Shown: one piece after another, positions 1-11,201 of the stretch
Position numbering within the stretch: position 1 is the first letter of the stretch
Layout: the number at the start of each line of letters is the position of its first letter
NCBI GenBank assembly: GCA_027563935.2
Contig: CM050450.1
Location: forward strand, 94,238,439 to 94,302,438
DNA length: 64,000 bases
Origin: Costus lasius
Lineage: Eukaryota > Streptophyta > Magnoliopsida > Zingiberales > Costaceae
Direction of reading: 5' to 3'
The notes under the pieces: model-generated
The model's database searches: none
What the model saw: only the letters and a program-made list of their open reading frames with translations
What the model was told of the DNA's origin: nothing
Position numbers and translations under genes: made by a program

Positions 1-403
1 GGAAAGAGAAGATGGGGAGATCTCACCAAATGAAAAACTGCCCTGTTTAGGGCTGAGAAATCGGTGCCCTTAGATAACTCCAATCCACGATCTGACCATT
101 CAGAATCTAGCAAAATGAGTGCTCTATACATCGGCAAAGTTTCAGCTCAATCCAACGGTGCAATACTCCGTGATCATCGTTTGATCAAATGCTGGACAGA
201 TTTCTCTCTTCTCCATTTTCTCAAGGTTTTTGTTGCTCTCTCATCAAACCATGTGGCTGCACCCATCCTCTCAAAAGCCAGCCCTAACTTCATCAATTAG
301 TCACTAAAAAATACCCAAATATTGCTAATATTTCAAGTATGCCATCAAGTGGGTCAAACCAAATGTGAGCCATCCTCAATATAGGAGGGAAACTCACCCA
401 ACA
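1..403 (-). repeat. Partial 3' LTR of decayed copia element C
   Basis: On the minus strand this sequence begins TGTTGGGTGAGTTTCCC immediately after a purine-rich tract, which is the usual layout of polypurine tract followed by the start of a copia 3' LTR. The LTR runs off the left edge of the window, so its far end and length are unknown. It belongs with the Tork-like pol remnant to its right. Short open frames here have no recognisable product. Confidence 0.7.
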
Positions 404-418
404 AATCTCCCCTTTATG
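404..418 (-). other. Polypurine tract of element C
   Basis: The minus strand reads ATAAAGGGGAGATTT directly before the LTR start TGTTGG. This is the plus-strand DNA primer site expected at the end of a copia internal region. It lies just downstream of the RNase H remnant. Confidence 0.75.
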
Positions 419-419
419 A

Positions 420-2345
420 CTATATAGAGGGATTCATCATACCAGCGATCTTGTGACAAATATTATTCTTCTCTTTTAAAAGAGACTTTGTCATCATATT
501 AGAACCATTATCATTAGTATGAATCTTCATCAACTCTAGTTGTTTTGAGTCCAACACATCACGTATCCAATGATACTTCACATCAATGTGTTTTGACCTA
601 GAGTGAAAGGTATGATTCTTCCTCAAATGAATTGAACTTTGACTATCACAGTAGAGAATGTGCCTCTCTTGCTCAAATACAAGTTCCTTTAGTAACCTCT
701 TTACTCATAGCACCTCTTTTGCAATCTTGATTGTCATGCAACGGCACCACCTACAAATGTAACTAGATAAACCGAGGTTGATCTCCTACTATCAATATCT
801 CATGTCATATCTGCATCTGTGTACCCAACCAACAAAGGCTTATCACCACCAAAACAAAGACATAACTTAGATGTACCTCGAAGATATCTGAAAATCCATT
901 TCACAGCATCCCAATGCTCTTTCCTAGGATTAGAGAGAAACCAGCTCACAACCCCAACTGCATGAGCTATGTCTGGTCTTGTGCATACCATGGCATACAT
1001 TAAGCTTCCTACAGCAGATGTGTAAGGTACTATCTTCATGTCTTCTTTATCCCTTTCACTTGATGGACTTTGCTTATAACTCAATTTGAAGTGACTATCA
1101 AGTGGAGTACTAACTTCTTTGGCTTGAGTCATGTGGAATCTTTCAAGCACCTTTTCCTCATATTGTTCTTGAGATAACCATAGCTTCTTGGATTTCCTAT
1201 CACGAGTAATAGTCATGGCAAGTATCTTCTTTGCCGATCCTAGATCCTTCATGGCAAAAGTTTTACTCAAGTCTTTCTTTAACCTGTTAATTTTAGAGAT
1301 ATCATGGCCAATAATTAGGATATCATATACATAAAGCTACAAAATCAAAAAATCATCATCAGAGAGACTTTTAACAAAAACACAATGGTCTGAAGTTATT
1401 TTCTGGTAGTTGTGCTCCCCCATAAATGACTCAAATTTCTTGTACCATTATCTTTGTGCTTGTTTCAGACCATATAAGCTTTTTCTTAACCTACAAATAA
1501 GGTCTTCTTTTCCTTTTGTCTCAAAGCCCTCTGGTTGCTCCATGTAGATCTCTTCCTCTAAATCACCAAGAAGAAAGGCTGTCTTTACATCCATTTGTTG
1601 AATCTCTAAATCCATACTAGCAGCAAGTCCTAGCACAACTCTAATAGAAGACATCTTTGCCACAGGAGAAAAAATTTCATTAAAATCAATACCCTCTTTT
1701 TGATTGAAACCTTTCACAACTAGCCTTGCCTTATATCTTGGTTGTGAACTCTTCTCTTCAACCTTCAACTTAAAAACCCATTTGTTCTTTAATCTTTCTT
1801 GCCTTTAAGTAACTTTACCAAATCATATGTATGATTATCATGCAATGATTTTATCTCTTCCTCCATAGCTTTTAGCCACTCTTCCTTTTGATTGTGTGCT
1901 AAAACATTTTCAAAGCATTCAGGTTCTCCCTCATCTGTCAATATAATATATTCATCTGGGGAATATCTGCTTGAAGGTTGTCTAATCCTACTAGATCTTC
2001 TTAGAGGAATATCAATTGTATCTGTAGACTCTATGGTCTCTTGGCCATCTAACTCAACTGTCTCAATGTTAGGACCATCAACATCAGTATCTCTTTGATT
2101 TGATTCAGCAACTTGAGGGGCTAAATCCAATGCATCATGATTTTCTTGTGGCTTTGGCATATCTATCACCTTGTCAAAATTTTCAATTGGTTGGTCTTCG
2201 AAGAACATAACATTCCTACTTCTTATTACTTTCTTCTCAACTAGATCATAAAACCTATAACCAAATTCTTCATTTCTATAACCAATGAAAATACATTGTC
2301 TTGTCTTGGAGTCGAGATTTAACCTCTCATCTTTAGGGATATAAA
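420..2345 (-). pseudogene. Tork/Tnt1-like Ty1/copia pol remnant
   Basis: Read right to left, this holds the end of integrase (IPKDERLNLDSKTRQCIFIGY, about 2340-2270), a variable linker, the start of RT (ending about 1795), the RT core (about 1768-1448, with FNEIFSPVAKMSSIRVV and QMDVKTAFLLGDLEEEIY), the RT thumb (1270-800) and the end of RNase H (626-420, HSRSKHIDVKYHWIRD). The motif order and wording match Tnt1/Tork copia. The frame is broken by shifts and stops, including a TAG at 1337-1339 just before the catalytic box. The usual YVDD box reads YVYD (1322-1333), so one catalytic aspartate is lost. The upstream half (gag, protease, integrase core) is absent because element G interrupts at 2346. 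Dead copy; lineage fairly sure. Confidence 0.88.
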
Positions 2346-2439
2346 TGAAAGTGGGTGAAACCCTAAACGCATGCATTTCTAAAATTTTGCATGGGCGGAA
2401 ATAAGGATTTCAACATGATCGCATGTGGCATGAACATAT
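2346..2439 (-). repeat. Element G 3' LTR, terminal segment
   Basis: This 94-bp stretch is homologous to the start of the F LTR at 25969 (shared GGTGAAACCCTAA and TTGCATGGGCGGAA). On the minus strand it is the 3' end of G's LTR, ending ...CTTTCA. The rest of the LTR resumes at 22628 after element A. Confidence 0.82.
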
Positions 2440-4158
2440 TGTTGGGGTATGCCCTTAAGGCTAATGTTTGAGGCCTTTGGGATTGTAGCAGTATCATGTA
2501 ATAAACTTTTGTGTTTATAAAGGCATGGTTATTATTCAGGTTGTTACCTTGTCTGCTGTAATAAGTGTACTTCTGAATAATGTCTCAAAGCTGTTCAGCT
2601 AGGCTGACAGGCTATATGTCCTTAGTCGAGATATCTTGGTGAACATGAGACAGCCTTGATATGATTGAGACTAATATGTGTTCTAATCTTATAGGATGCT
2701 TCGAGCATGGAATAAGATGTAGACTCATGGGTACATTGGATGTACTGGACAGACCCTACTGGGATATTCCATTGCTTGTCACAATGTGAATAATCCTTGT
2801 TTGCATCAAGTGGCACATGTCCTTTGACTTGAGATCACTTGTGTTTCTAAATGATGAATGTCATTATTTTGAGGTAGTTCAATATCATTTGAAAGATAAT
2901 GGTTATAGACTATCTTGGATAATGATCATGAGTCAGGTTCGGATACTAGTGATAGATAAAGGATTGCCGTCTCCTTGTGGAAGGAGTGTGGTGTTCTAAA
3001 GGGGCCCCCCTTATATGAGATGATTGAGAAAGTGTATGGCCATACCCAGATGACTATGTTCATCTGATCTAATCATGCTCATCATATTGGAGCTACAAGT
3101 TTGACACACTTGTCCAATAAGAACATCCAGTGGCAAAGGAAACATGTATGCCTTGTGAAATGATTCACACTTGTGCTGTGGTTTGGGTGTAGTCTTGGAA
3201 GACTCTTTCCTTTATATCGGGAGACAGTGATGTGTTGCTAGATACCCCTCACTGATTGTGATAACGTGAGTTATCATTACCGACATTTAAAGGAAACCCT
3301 TAGGGTCGCACAATTTGATGATATGGCTTACGTAAGTCAGATCGTGTGGACTGAATTGTTTTAGTTCAGTTAAAAGGAGATTAGACTCTGATTGTAAGTG
3401 AGATCTGGTCTGATCATGTTTGATTGATTAGGGCTTCAGATTGGTAAGCTTCGATCGAGAGTATGGATGCTAGATCGAAGAGATCAAGAGCATCAAGAGA
3501 TGAACGGTTAGATCTTGAACCGTTTGGTTCATAGAGATCTAGACCATGGCTTGGGCTGGTTTAATTTGGGTTTTTGAACCGAATTGAATTGAACCTAATT
3601 GGCTTGAACCGGTTCACATGGGTGAACGTATGGTTCAAGGTTTAAAGGCATCTTGGGCGGTTTTTCTTCAAGTGGTCGCATGGCTTGATAACCTTCCATA
3701 TTTGGAAGTGTAACGCCATCACTTGAATGAAAAAGAAACCTCAACGCAATTTGCCAATTACTCTCTTGTCTCCTTCATTCGACGAAGAGAGGGACTTGGA
3801 CAAGGTAGCTCTCGGCCAAGCACATCTCATCATCAACACACGACAAGGAACTTTGGGGAGATCTCTTGCTAGCACAAGGAAGATCCTAAAGGGTAGCCAT
3901 CTCTCATCTAGTGTGTGTTTTCTTTGGAGGAGTGCTTACTTGCCCTCTTGCTTCCAAGCCGACACCCTTTATCATGGCTATGGTAAAAGATCTCAAACTT
4001 GATCTTTGCAATACATATAAAGTTGATCATATATATGTGTTCATGCAAACGATTTTATTGAAACCCTAGAAGAGTACATTTTCCGCATGCTCTAGGGTTC
4101 GCCCCCCTCTAGAAAGGGGTTTTATCTGCCTGCGCTCCCCCTTGAAGGGGACTCTTCA
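2440..4158 (+). repeat. Element A 5' LTR
   Basis: 1,719 bp, starting TGTTGGGGTATGCCC and ending GGGGACTCTTCA, followed by AT and the primer binding site. The CTTTATATCGGGAG segment near 3210 is conserved in every copy of the family in the window and could be a core promoter, but that is a guess. The last 60 bp hold two short hairpin-forming stretches, CCCCTCTAGAAAGGGG and CCCCTTGAAGGGG. Small open frames such as 3727-4002 recur in the other LTR only because the LTRs are near-identical. Confidence 0.95.
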
Positions 4159-4160
4159 AT

Positions 4161-4172
4161 TGGTATCAGAGC
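4161..4172 (+). other. Primer binding site, element A
   Basis: TGGTATCAGAGC follows the LTR end after two bases. It is complementary to the 3' end of plant initiator Met tRNA, the standard primer for copia reverse transcription. Confidence 0.93.
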
Positions 4173-5969
4173 GGGTTATGCATGAATCTTATGATTGCTT
4201 TAGTGATCCATGTTTGCGCCATTGTTGTAGATCTATCATCACCATGAATACATGCTAGTCATTAGATGTTGGCGCATGATTGATATCACATGTTTGCGCT
4301 AATGGATAGATCTAATGTCAACATGCGAAACTACATGTTATTACTTGTATGATTCTTGGCGCATGTTTCTTGATGGCGCTTGTTGAATGTCTTTGTAAAA
4401 TTCATTACATCTTGCGCGCCTCACTAGATCTAAGTGGTGCCTACTATAAACCCTTAGATGGGTTGATGGGGTTGAAGTCACCTCTAAGTTAGATCCACTA
4501 GTCTGATCAGACCATCTGACAGCCTAGATGGATCGACCAGATGGCACCTGTGCGCAAGCACGAGGTGGCCATAGGTCGATTGCATCTTAGGCGTGTAGCG
4601 AGGTCTGGTTGAGACAACTCAGTGAACACACATGAGTTAGGCCCGGGGTCACACCCGCTTGCCAGAACTCATGAGGGTTGTTCAGCCCTTGGCGCATGCA
4701 TGGTTGACCATTAGGTCAACTCGAGTCAGTTAGGACTTGGTGCATGCAAGGGCAGAGGATCTGACTAGTTGGATGAGTGGATCCCTATCAATGGACCATT
4801 GTAAGGTTGTAGGGCTTATAAGAAAATTAAAATTGATGCCAATGGGGTTTTCAAAAATTTTATTTTCTTTGTAATGGATCACATGTTGATTGAATGATGC
4901 CATGATGCTTGTTTATTTCATCTTATGTGGGTTGCCCTTTTATTGTGTGCTGTGCTGGGGCCTGCGAGCCTAGTAAATTATTATTTTGTGATCTGCGAAT
5001 CACTTTTTAATTCATTGATTGTATAATTGACCTGTGAGTCAAACTTGTCTAGATAGATCAAATTGTATTTGATTAGACAAGAGCACAAAGGCACACATCC
5101 TAGAGGGGCATTCAGCTGGTGGCGCACCTGAGGTGCTCTTGGCGCTAGGGCCCTGGGTTGGACCAGATGAGATGCAAAAGTCCCAAGAAGAGCAAGTGAA
5201 GACTTAAGTATCTTAAGGTCTTACTTAGGCTTTGGGCTTTTACCACATAAGATCCATGCTTTCTTTTTATTGCTTATATAATTAGAACTGCATGAGTTTA
5301 TCTTCTGCTATCACCATAGGAATTGCATGATAGTGAAGAAGATAAAAGGACCGTTAAAATCCAACGCTAACATATCAAGCTCGTAAGCCTTCTGACGCGA
5401 AACCTCACTGTTCTGATTATCGTTGGAGCCGTGTTGTACCCACTCAGTGGGCACGTCCATCTATCTTCAGACGGTGCGGGATTTCACCTGCGTGTTACAG
5501 AGAAGGGATTTATCGCTTCTCGTTGCTCAGCATAGCACGTGGTGGTCCAGGGAGTAGGTCGGGTCAGCTTGACCATGTAGGCTACATATGTGGCGCATAT
5601 GGTAGCGCATGGAGGCAGCCATCTGTGGGATCAGAGACTGTGTTGTACCAACTCAGTTGGCACAGTCTGCTGGATTGCCCAGATGAAGGGGAATCGCACG
5701 GGTTGGCGATTGGCTGGGACAGCCTACTAGAAATTAATGCTTGTCATCTCTGTGCATCTTATCTCGCCTGAGCGGGACGCGGAGACCAAGTATGAAATCT
5801 GGATCCCATCTCACTAAAAGAGTGTTACTCTTTCGGACTGTTTACTGGATTTTTCAGTCAGACAAAATAGTGAGAAAAAGAATCTTTCTTAAGTCCTGGA
5901 TTGATTCTGAACATTGATACTGACCTTGCTGTTCTTGCATTGTTGTAGATTCCTGCAGCAACGAACACC
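4173..5969 (+). other. Untranslated leader of element A
   Basis: About 1.8 kb between primer site and Gag start, homologous to the leaders of B (14672-16497), F (31564-33440) and G (37315-38315). Long leaders are typical of the BARE-1/Angela group. An 83-codon open stretch at 5523-5771 recurs in B, but it starts with TTG and differs mostly by amino-acid-changing substitutions, so I do not call it a gene. The last 50 bases resemble a plant 3' splice site: TACTGAC at 5928, a pyrimidine-rich run, and TTGTAG ending at 5948. Confidence 0.8.
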
Positions 5970-8900
5970 ATGAGCTTCAATGTGCGATCCCTACTGGAAA
6001 GGGAGAAGTTTGCTGGGCCGAACTTCTCTGACTGGTTCGGACACCTTAAGATCGTTCTTAAGGCAGAGAGGAAACTGTATGTCCTCGAGACGGCAGTGCC
6101 GCCTCAACCCGCTGCGAACGCCGCAAGGGCGGTTCGTGAAGCCTATGAAAAGCATGTCAATGATAGCATTGATGTCGCTTGCCTGATGCTAGCGTCTATG
6201 ACGCCACCGCTGCAGCGTCAGCATGAGGATATGTCGGCTATAGAGATTATAGCGAACCTCAAGATGCTGTATGCTGCACAGGCGAGGACAGAACGCTATA
6301 ATCTGACGAAGCTCTTCTTTCAGAGCAAACTGGCTGAAGGGAGCCCAGTTGGAGCTCACGTGCTCAAGATGATTGGGCACAAGGAGGCTCTAGAGAAACT
6401 GGGGCATACCATTAACCAGGAGCTTGCTGTAGACATAATTCTGCAGTCTCTCCCGCCCTCTTTCGATGCGTTCATTATTAACTTTAATATGAACAAAATC
6501 GATTGTACTCCGGCAGAGCTGCTGAATATGCTCTTGACTACTGAGGAAACTCTGAAGGGAAAGCCTTCAACCTCTGTCTTACTGGTTCCTTCTAGGAACA
6601 AGAAGAAGGGGAAGAAGGGCAAGGCCTCTATCAAGAACTACAGTAAGGCTCTGAAACAGAAGGTGAAGCGGTCGAAGGACAACAGGTGTTTCCACTGTGG
6701 CCAGCTGGGTCACTGGAAAAAGGACTGTAAAGCGCTCCAAGGAGATAAGAGGGGAAGCATCGCTTCTGGCTCAGGTATATACATGACGGAAGTCATGGTT
6801 TCATCTTCTTCTATTTCATGGGTGTTGGACACTGCATGTGGAGTTCACATTTGTTCAAATGTACAGGAACTCAAGAGAAGAAGACAGGTGGGACAGCATG
6901 AGGTAGACCTACGCGTTGGAAACGGGGCACGGGTTGCTGCTGTTGCTGTAGGAGACTATTTCATTTCTTTACCATCTGGACTTGTATTGGAACTAAACAG
7001 TTGTTATTTTGTTCCCAGTATAACTAAAAATATTATCTCCATTCCTGCTCTTGTCAGGAAAGGATTTGCCTTTGAATGCAATATTTCAAAGTGTGTTTTA
7101 TCTTATGGTAATATTGTTTATGCTACTGGTTCAATTAACAATGGGTTATACATGTTGGACATGGAAAGTTCTATACATAACATTGATAATAAGAAAGCCA
7201 AGAATGCTGATGACAGCACCTTGCTATGGCATAGTCGTTTAGGCCATATAAACGAGAAACGCATTAAGCGGTTGCATGATCATGGACTGCTGGGATCATT
7301 CTCCTATGAGGAGATTGATACATGCAAAGCTTGTTTGATGGGTAAAATGACGAAGTCACCTTTTCCAAATAAAGGTCAAAGGGCTTCAGGTTTACTTGAC
7401 CTCATACACAGTGATGTGTGTGGGCCATTTAGTAAACATGCTAGAGGTGGCTATCAGTACTTCATTACCTTTACTGATGATTTCAGTAGGTATGGGTATG
7501 TCTATCTGATGAGACATAAAAGTGAATCTTTTGACAAGTTCAAAGAGTTCAAAAATGAAGTACAAAATCAGTTAGGCCGAAATATCAAGGCACTTCGTTC
7601 TGATCGAGGTGGAGAATACCTAAGTCATGTGTTTACTGACTATCTAAAGGAGTGTGGGATTATCTCACAGCTCACTCCGCCAGGAACACCGCAATGGAAT
7701 GGTGTGTCCGAGAGGAGAAATAGAACATTACTTGATATGGTTCGTTCTATGATGAGTCAGGCTACTCTTCCATACTCCTTTTGGGGTTTTGCACTGGAAA
7801 CAGCTGCAAAGGTACTAAACCGAGTGCCATCCAAGGCAGTTTCTAAGACGCCATATGAGTTATGGTATGGGAAACAGCCAAGCTTGACATTTATCAGGAT
7901 CTGGGTTGCGAGGCTTATGTCAAAAAGCTCGCCTCTGGGAAACTGGAGAGCAGATCTGAGAAATGTATATTTGTCGGTTACCCTAAGGAAACTAAGGGTT
8001 ATTATTTCTACGATCCCAAAGAGAACAAAGTATTTGTTGCTCGGACGGCCATATTTCTTGAGAAGGAGTTTCTTCTGCAAGAGGCCAGTGGGAGAGAAAT
8101 AAGGCTGGATGAGAATCCAGAGGAAGGACAAAGTAGTCAAGCACAGTTGGATGAGCCTGAGCCGGTAAATCAGGTTAATGAACAACCTGAGGCTCAGATA
8201 TCACGGGAACCGCAAAGATCGGGAAGGATCCGTCGACAGCCTGAGCGCTATGACGGAGTCTACATCATTGATAATGATGAACCCCTCACTTATGCGGATG
8301 CGGTCAGTGGACCGGAGTCAGCAAGATGGCTTGAAGTTATGCGAGCCGAGATGGACTCCATGTCAGATAACCAAGTCTGGGATTTGGTTGATCCGCCTCC
8401 GGGAGTAATCCCTATAGGCTGTAAATGGATCTTCAAGAAGAAGATTGACATGGATGGTAACGTGGTTACCTATAAAGGCAGGCTAGTTGCGAAAGGTTTC
8501 AAACAAATCTACGGGATAGATTATGATGAAACTTTCTCACCTGTAGCCATGTTCAAGTCTATTCGGATTCTTTTCGCGATAGCTGCATATTACGATTATG
8601 AGATCTGGCAGATGGATGTGAAAACAGCTTTCCTTAATGGAAATCTGGATGAGGATGTGTATATGACACAACCTGAAGGTTTCACGAATCCATCAGATCG
8701 TCATAAAATATGCATGTTAAAGAAGTCCATTTATGGACTTAAACAAGCATCTAGAAGCTGGAATATTCGTTTTGATGAATCAATCTTTGAGTTTGGTTTC
8801 ATCAAGAACGAAGATGACCCGTGTGTATATAAGAGGTTTAGTGGGAGCGTGATTACTTTCCTAGTCCTCTACGTCGATGATATCTTGATCATTGGAAATG

Positions 8901-9853
8901 ATATTCTTGAACTGCATGCTGTTAAAGCATGGTTAGGAAAATGTTTCCAGATGAAAGATCTAGGAGAAGCAGCCTATGTACTAGGTGTGAAGATCTATAG
9001 AGATAGATCTAAGAGGCTTCTCGGGCTGTGCCAGAGTACTTACATCGATAAAGTCCTGGAAAGATTCCATTTAGAGAATTCTAAACGTGGATATCTTCCA
9101 GTCAGACATGGTCTGAATCTTTCGAAGAGTCAGTGTCCACAAACACAGATTGAGAAAGATGAAATGGACAATACGCCTTATGCTTCGGCTATTGGGTCCA
9201 TTATGTATGCGATGTTGTGTACTCGCCCTGACGTCGCTTACATGTTAAGCGTGACCAGTCGATTCCAAAGTAATCCAGGTGTGGCGCACTGGATTGCGGT
9301 CAAGAACATTTTAAAATATCTGCGGAGGACCAAAGATATGTTCTTGATATATGGTGGTCAGGAAGAACTCAGTATTGAAGGATATACTGACGCTTCATTC
9401 CAGTCGAACCAGGATGATTTCCGATCGCAATCAGGCTATGTTTTTAGCTTGAATGGTGGAGCAGTGGTGTGGAAAAGTTTCAAACAGTCAACTGTTGCTG
9501 ATTCCATAACAGAAGCCGAGTATGTTGCAGCCTCGGAAGCATCCAAGGAGGCAGTGTGGATTCGTAAGTTCGTGAGAGAACTTGGTGTCGTTCCTTCGAG
9601 TGCAGATCCTTTGGTTATCTTCTGTGATAACACTGGAGCAATCGCACAAGCAAAGGAACCACGGTCGCACCAGAAGTCCAAGCACATACAGAGACGGTTT
9701 CACTTGATCCGGGAGATCATTGATCGAGGCGAGATCAAAATATGCAAGGTTCATACAGATGACAATCTGGCAGACCCGCTTACCAAGCCTCTGGCGCAGC
9801 AGAAGCATGAGAAGCACTGTAATAATATGGGTTTGAGATTTCTCAACCATTAG
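5970..9853 (+). pseudogene. Element A Gag-Pol, broken by one frameshift
   Basis: ATG at 5970 opens one polyprotein frame. Gag comes first, then a CCHC zinc knuckle (CFHCGQLGHWKKDC, from about residue 240), the protease active site (LDTACG, D at about 287), the pre-integrase HSRLGH zinc-binding region, integrase core (HSDVCGP, FTDDFSRYGY, LRSDRGGEYL), RT with YVDD at 8870-8881, and RNase H ending with NNMGLRFLNH. The order protease-integrase-RT marks Ty1/copia. A run of three G at 7903-7905 replaces the four in B, shifting frame in integrase at IRIWG/CEAYV. A second frame carries the rest from about 7862 to 9853. No internal stop was seen otherwise. One base inactivates an almost intact copy. 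Confidence 0.95.
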
Positions 9854-9860
9854 ATTAAGT

Positions 9861-9873
9861 GCAAGTGGGAGAT
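9861..9873 (+). other. Polypurine tract, element A
   Basis: GCAAGTGGGAGAT immediately precedes the 3' LTR start TGTTGG. The same sequence occupies the same place in B, F and G. Confidence 0.85.
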
Positions 9874-10522
9874 TGTTGGGGTATGCCCTTAAGGCTAATG
9901 TTTGAGGCCTTTGGGATTGTAGCAGTATCATGTAATAAACTTTTGTGTTTATAAAGGCATGGTTATTATTCAGGTTGTTACCTTGTCTGCTGTAATAAGT
10001 GTACTTCTGAATAATGTCTCAAAGCTGTTCAGCTAGGCTGACAGGCTATATGTCCTTAGTCGAGATATCTTGGTGAACATGAGACAGCCTTGATATGATT
10101 GAGACTAATATGTGTTCTAATCTTATAGGATGCTTCGAGCATGGAATAAGATGTAGACTCATGGGTACATTGGATGTACTGGACAGACCCTACTGGGATA
10201 TTCCATTGCTTGTCACAATGTGAATAATCCTTGTTTGCATCAAGTGGCACATGTCCTTTGACTTGAGATCACTTGTGTTTCTAAATGATGAATGTCATTA
10301 TTTTGAGGTAGTTCAATATCATTTGAAAGATAATGGTTATAGACTATCTTGGATAATGATCATGAGTCAGGTTCGGATACTAGTGATAGATAAAGGATTG
10401 CCGTCTCCTTGTGGAAGGAGTGTGGTGTTCTAAAGGGGCCCCCCTTATATGAGATGATTGAGAAAGTGTATGGCCATACCCAGATGACTATGTTCATCTG
10501 ATCTAATCATGCTCATCATATT
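9874..10522 (+). repeat. Element A 3' LTR, first segment
   Basis: Near-identical to the first 649 bp of the 5' LTR (2440-3088). Homology breaks at the ATATT duplication where a 1.9-kb unit is inserted. Confidence 0.95.
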
Positions 10523-10594
10523 TGATGTGGGGAGGCGACATGACCCACGGAAATACAAATGGAGTTTAAGGTTACCCTAGCTAGGGCACCTAAA

Positions 10595-10740
10595 TTTCCA
10601 TCTCTTGCATTGCATGCATCTTTAAGTTAGATTTTCATTCCTTGCATTGCATGCATCCTTTAAGTTATTTCCATCTCTTGCATTGCATGCATCTTTAAGT
10701 TAGATTTTCATTCCTTGCATTGCATGCATCCTTTAAGTTA
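10595..10740. repeat. Two tandem 73-bp units in the solo LTR
   Basis: Units 10595-10667 and 10668-10740 are essentially identical. Each holds two copies of a half-unit built on CTTGCATTGCATGCATC followed by TTTAAGTTA, giving four copies in all. Confidence 0.9.
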
Positions 10741-11087
10741 GATCTCCTAGCATAACTTGCATCATATGGTAGGTTAGATCCACCCAACAATTACACCATG
10801 TAGTTACATCCCTAGGATTCGCCACTTATGTATGGTAGGTTAGTGCATGAAATTAATGTAATAGTATAGGTCAACTCCATTCTTGGAATGCAAGTCAAAA
10901 TCAGGTCAAGACAACTCCAAGAGATGCCATGGGCCATCAGCCCAACTCATGAAGAAATCAGCCCACCCCAATGGATCAACACCACAAGCATCCCAAATTC
11001 CACCATCCTAGTTGGCAGCCATGTGGAGTTGCCTTCATCTCTAATCAAGTCAAGGAGCAGCCAGCTCAATGACCTATTTCAGCTCAA

Positions 11088-11201
11088 CATGCGCCAGCCA
11101 TCAAAGTCAAGGGGCAGCTTGAAACAATGCCCACTTCAGTCCATCATGCGCCAGCCCCCAAAGTCAAGGAGCAGCCTGCACTTTGCAACAACTCCAGTCC
11201 C
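11088..11201. repeat. Degenerate 57-bp tandem repeat in the solo LTR
   Basis: CATGCGCCAGCC...AAAGTCAAGG starts at 11088 and again at 11145, with a weaker related copy upstream near 11046. This explains the repetitive 171-residue open frame across it. Confidence 0.75.

Noticed and set aside
2622..2999. Short frames on both strands recurring at 10056, 13142, 20582, 27292, 34791 and 63304
   Set aside because: They are all the same segment of the family LTR. Recurrence is repeat copy number, not a conserved small gene.
3727..4002. 91-codon frame in A's LTR, present again at 22191-22466
   Set aside because: Both copies exist only because the two LTRs are near-identical. The B and F LTRs do not keep the frame.
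5523..5771. 83-codon open stretch in A's leader, repeated in B at 16051-16299 and partly in F and G
   Set aside because: It begins with TTG, not ATG, and the A/B differences I noted change amino acids. It is conserved because the leaders are recent copies.
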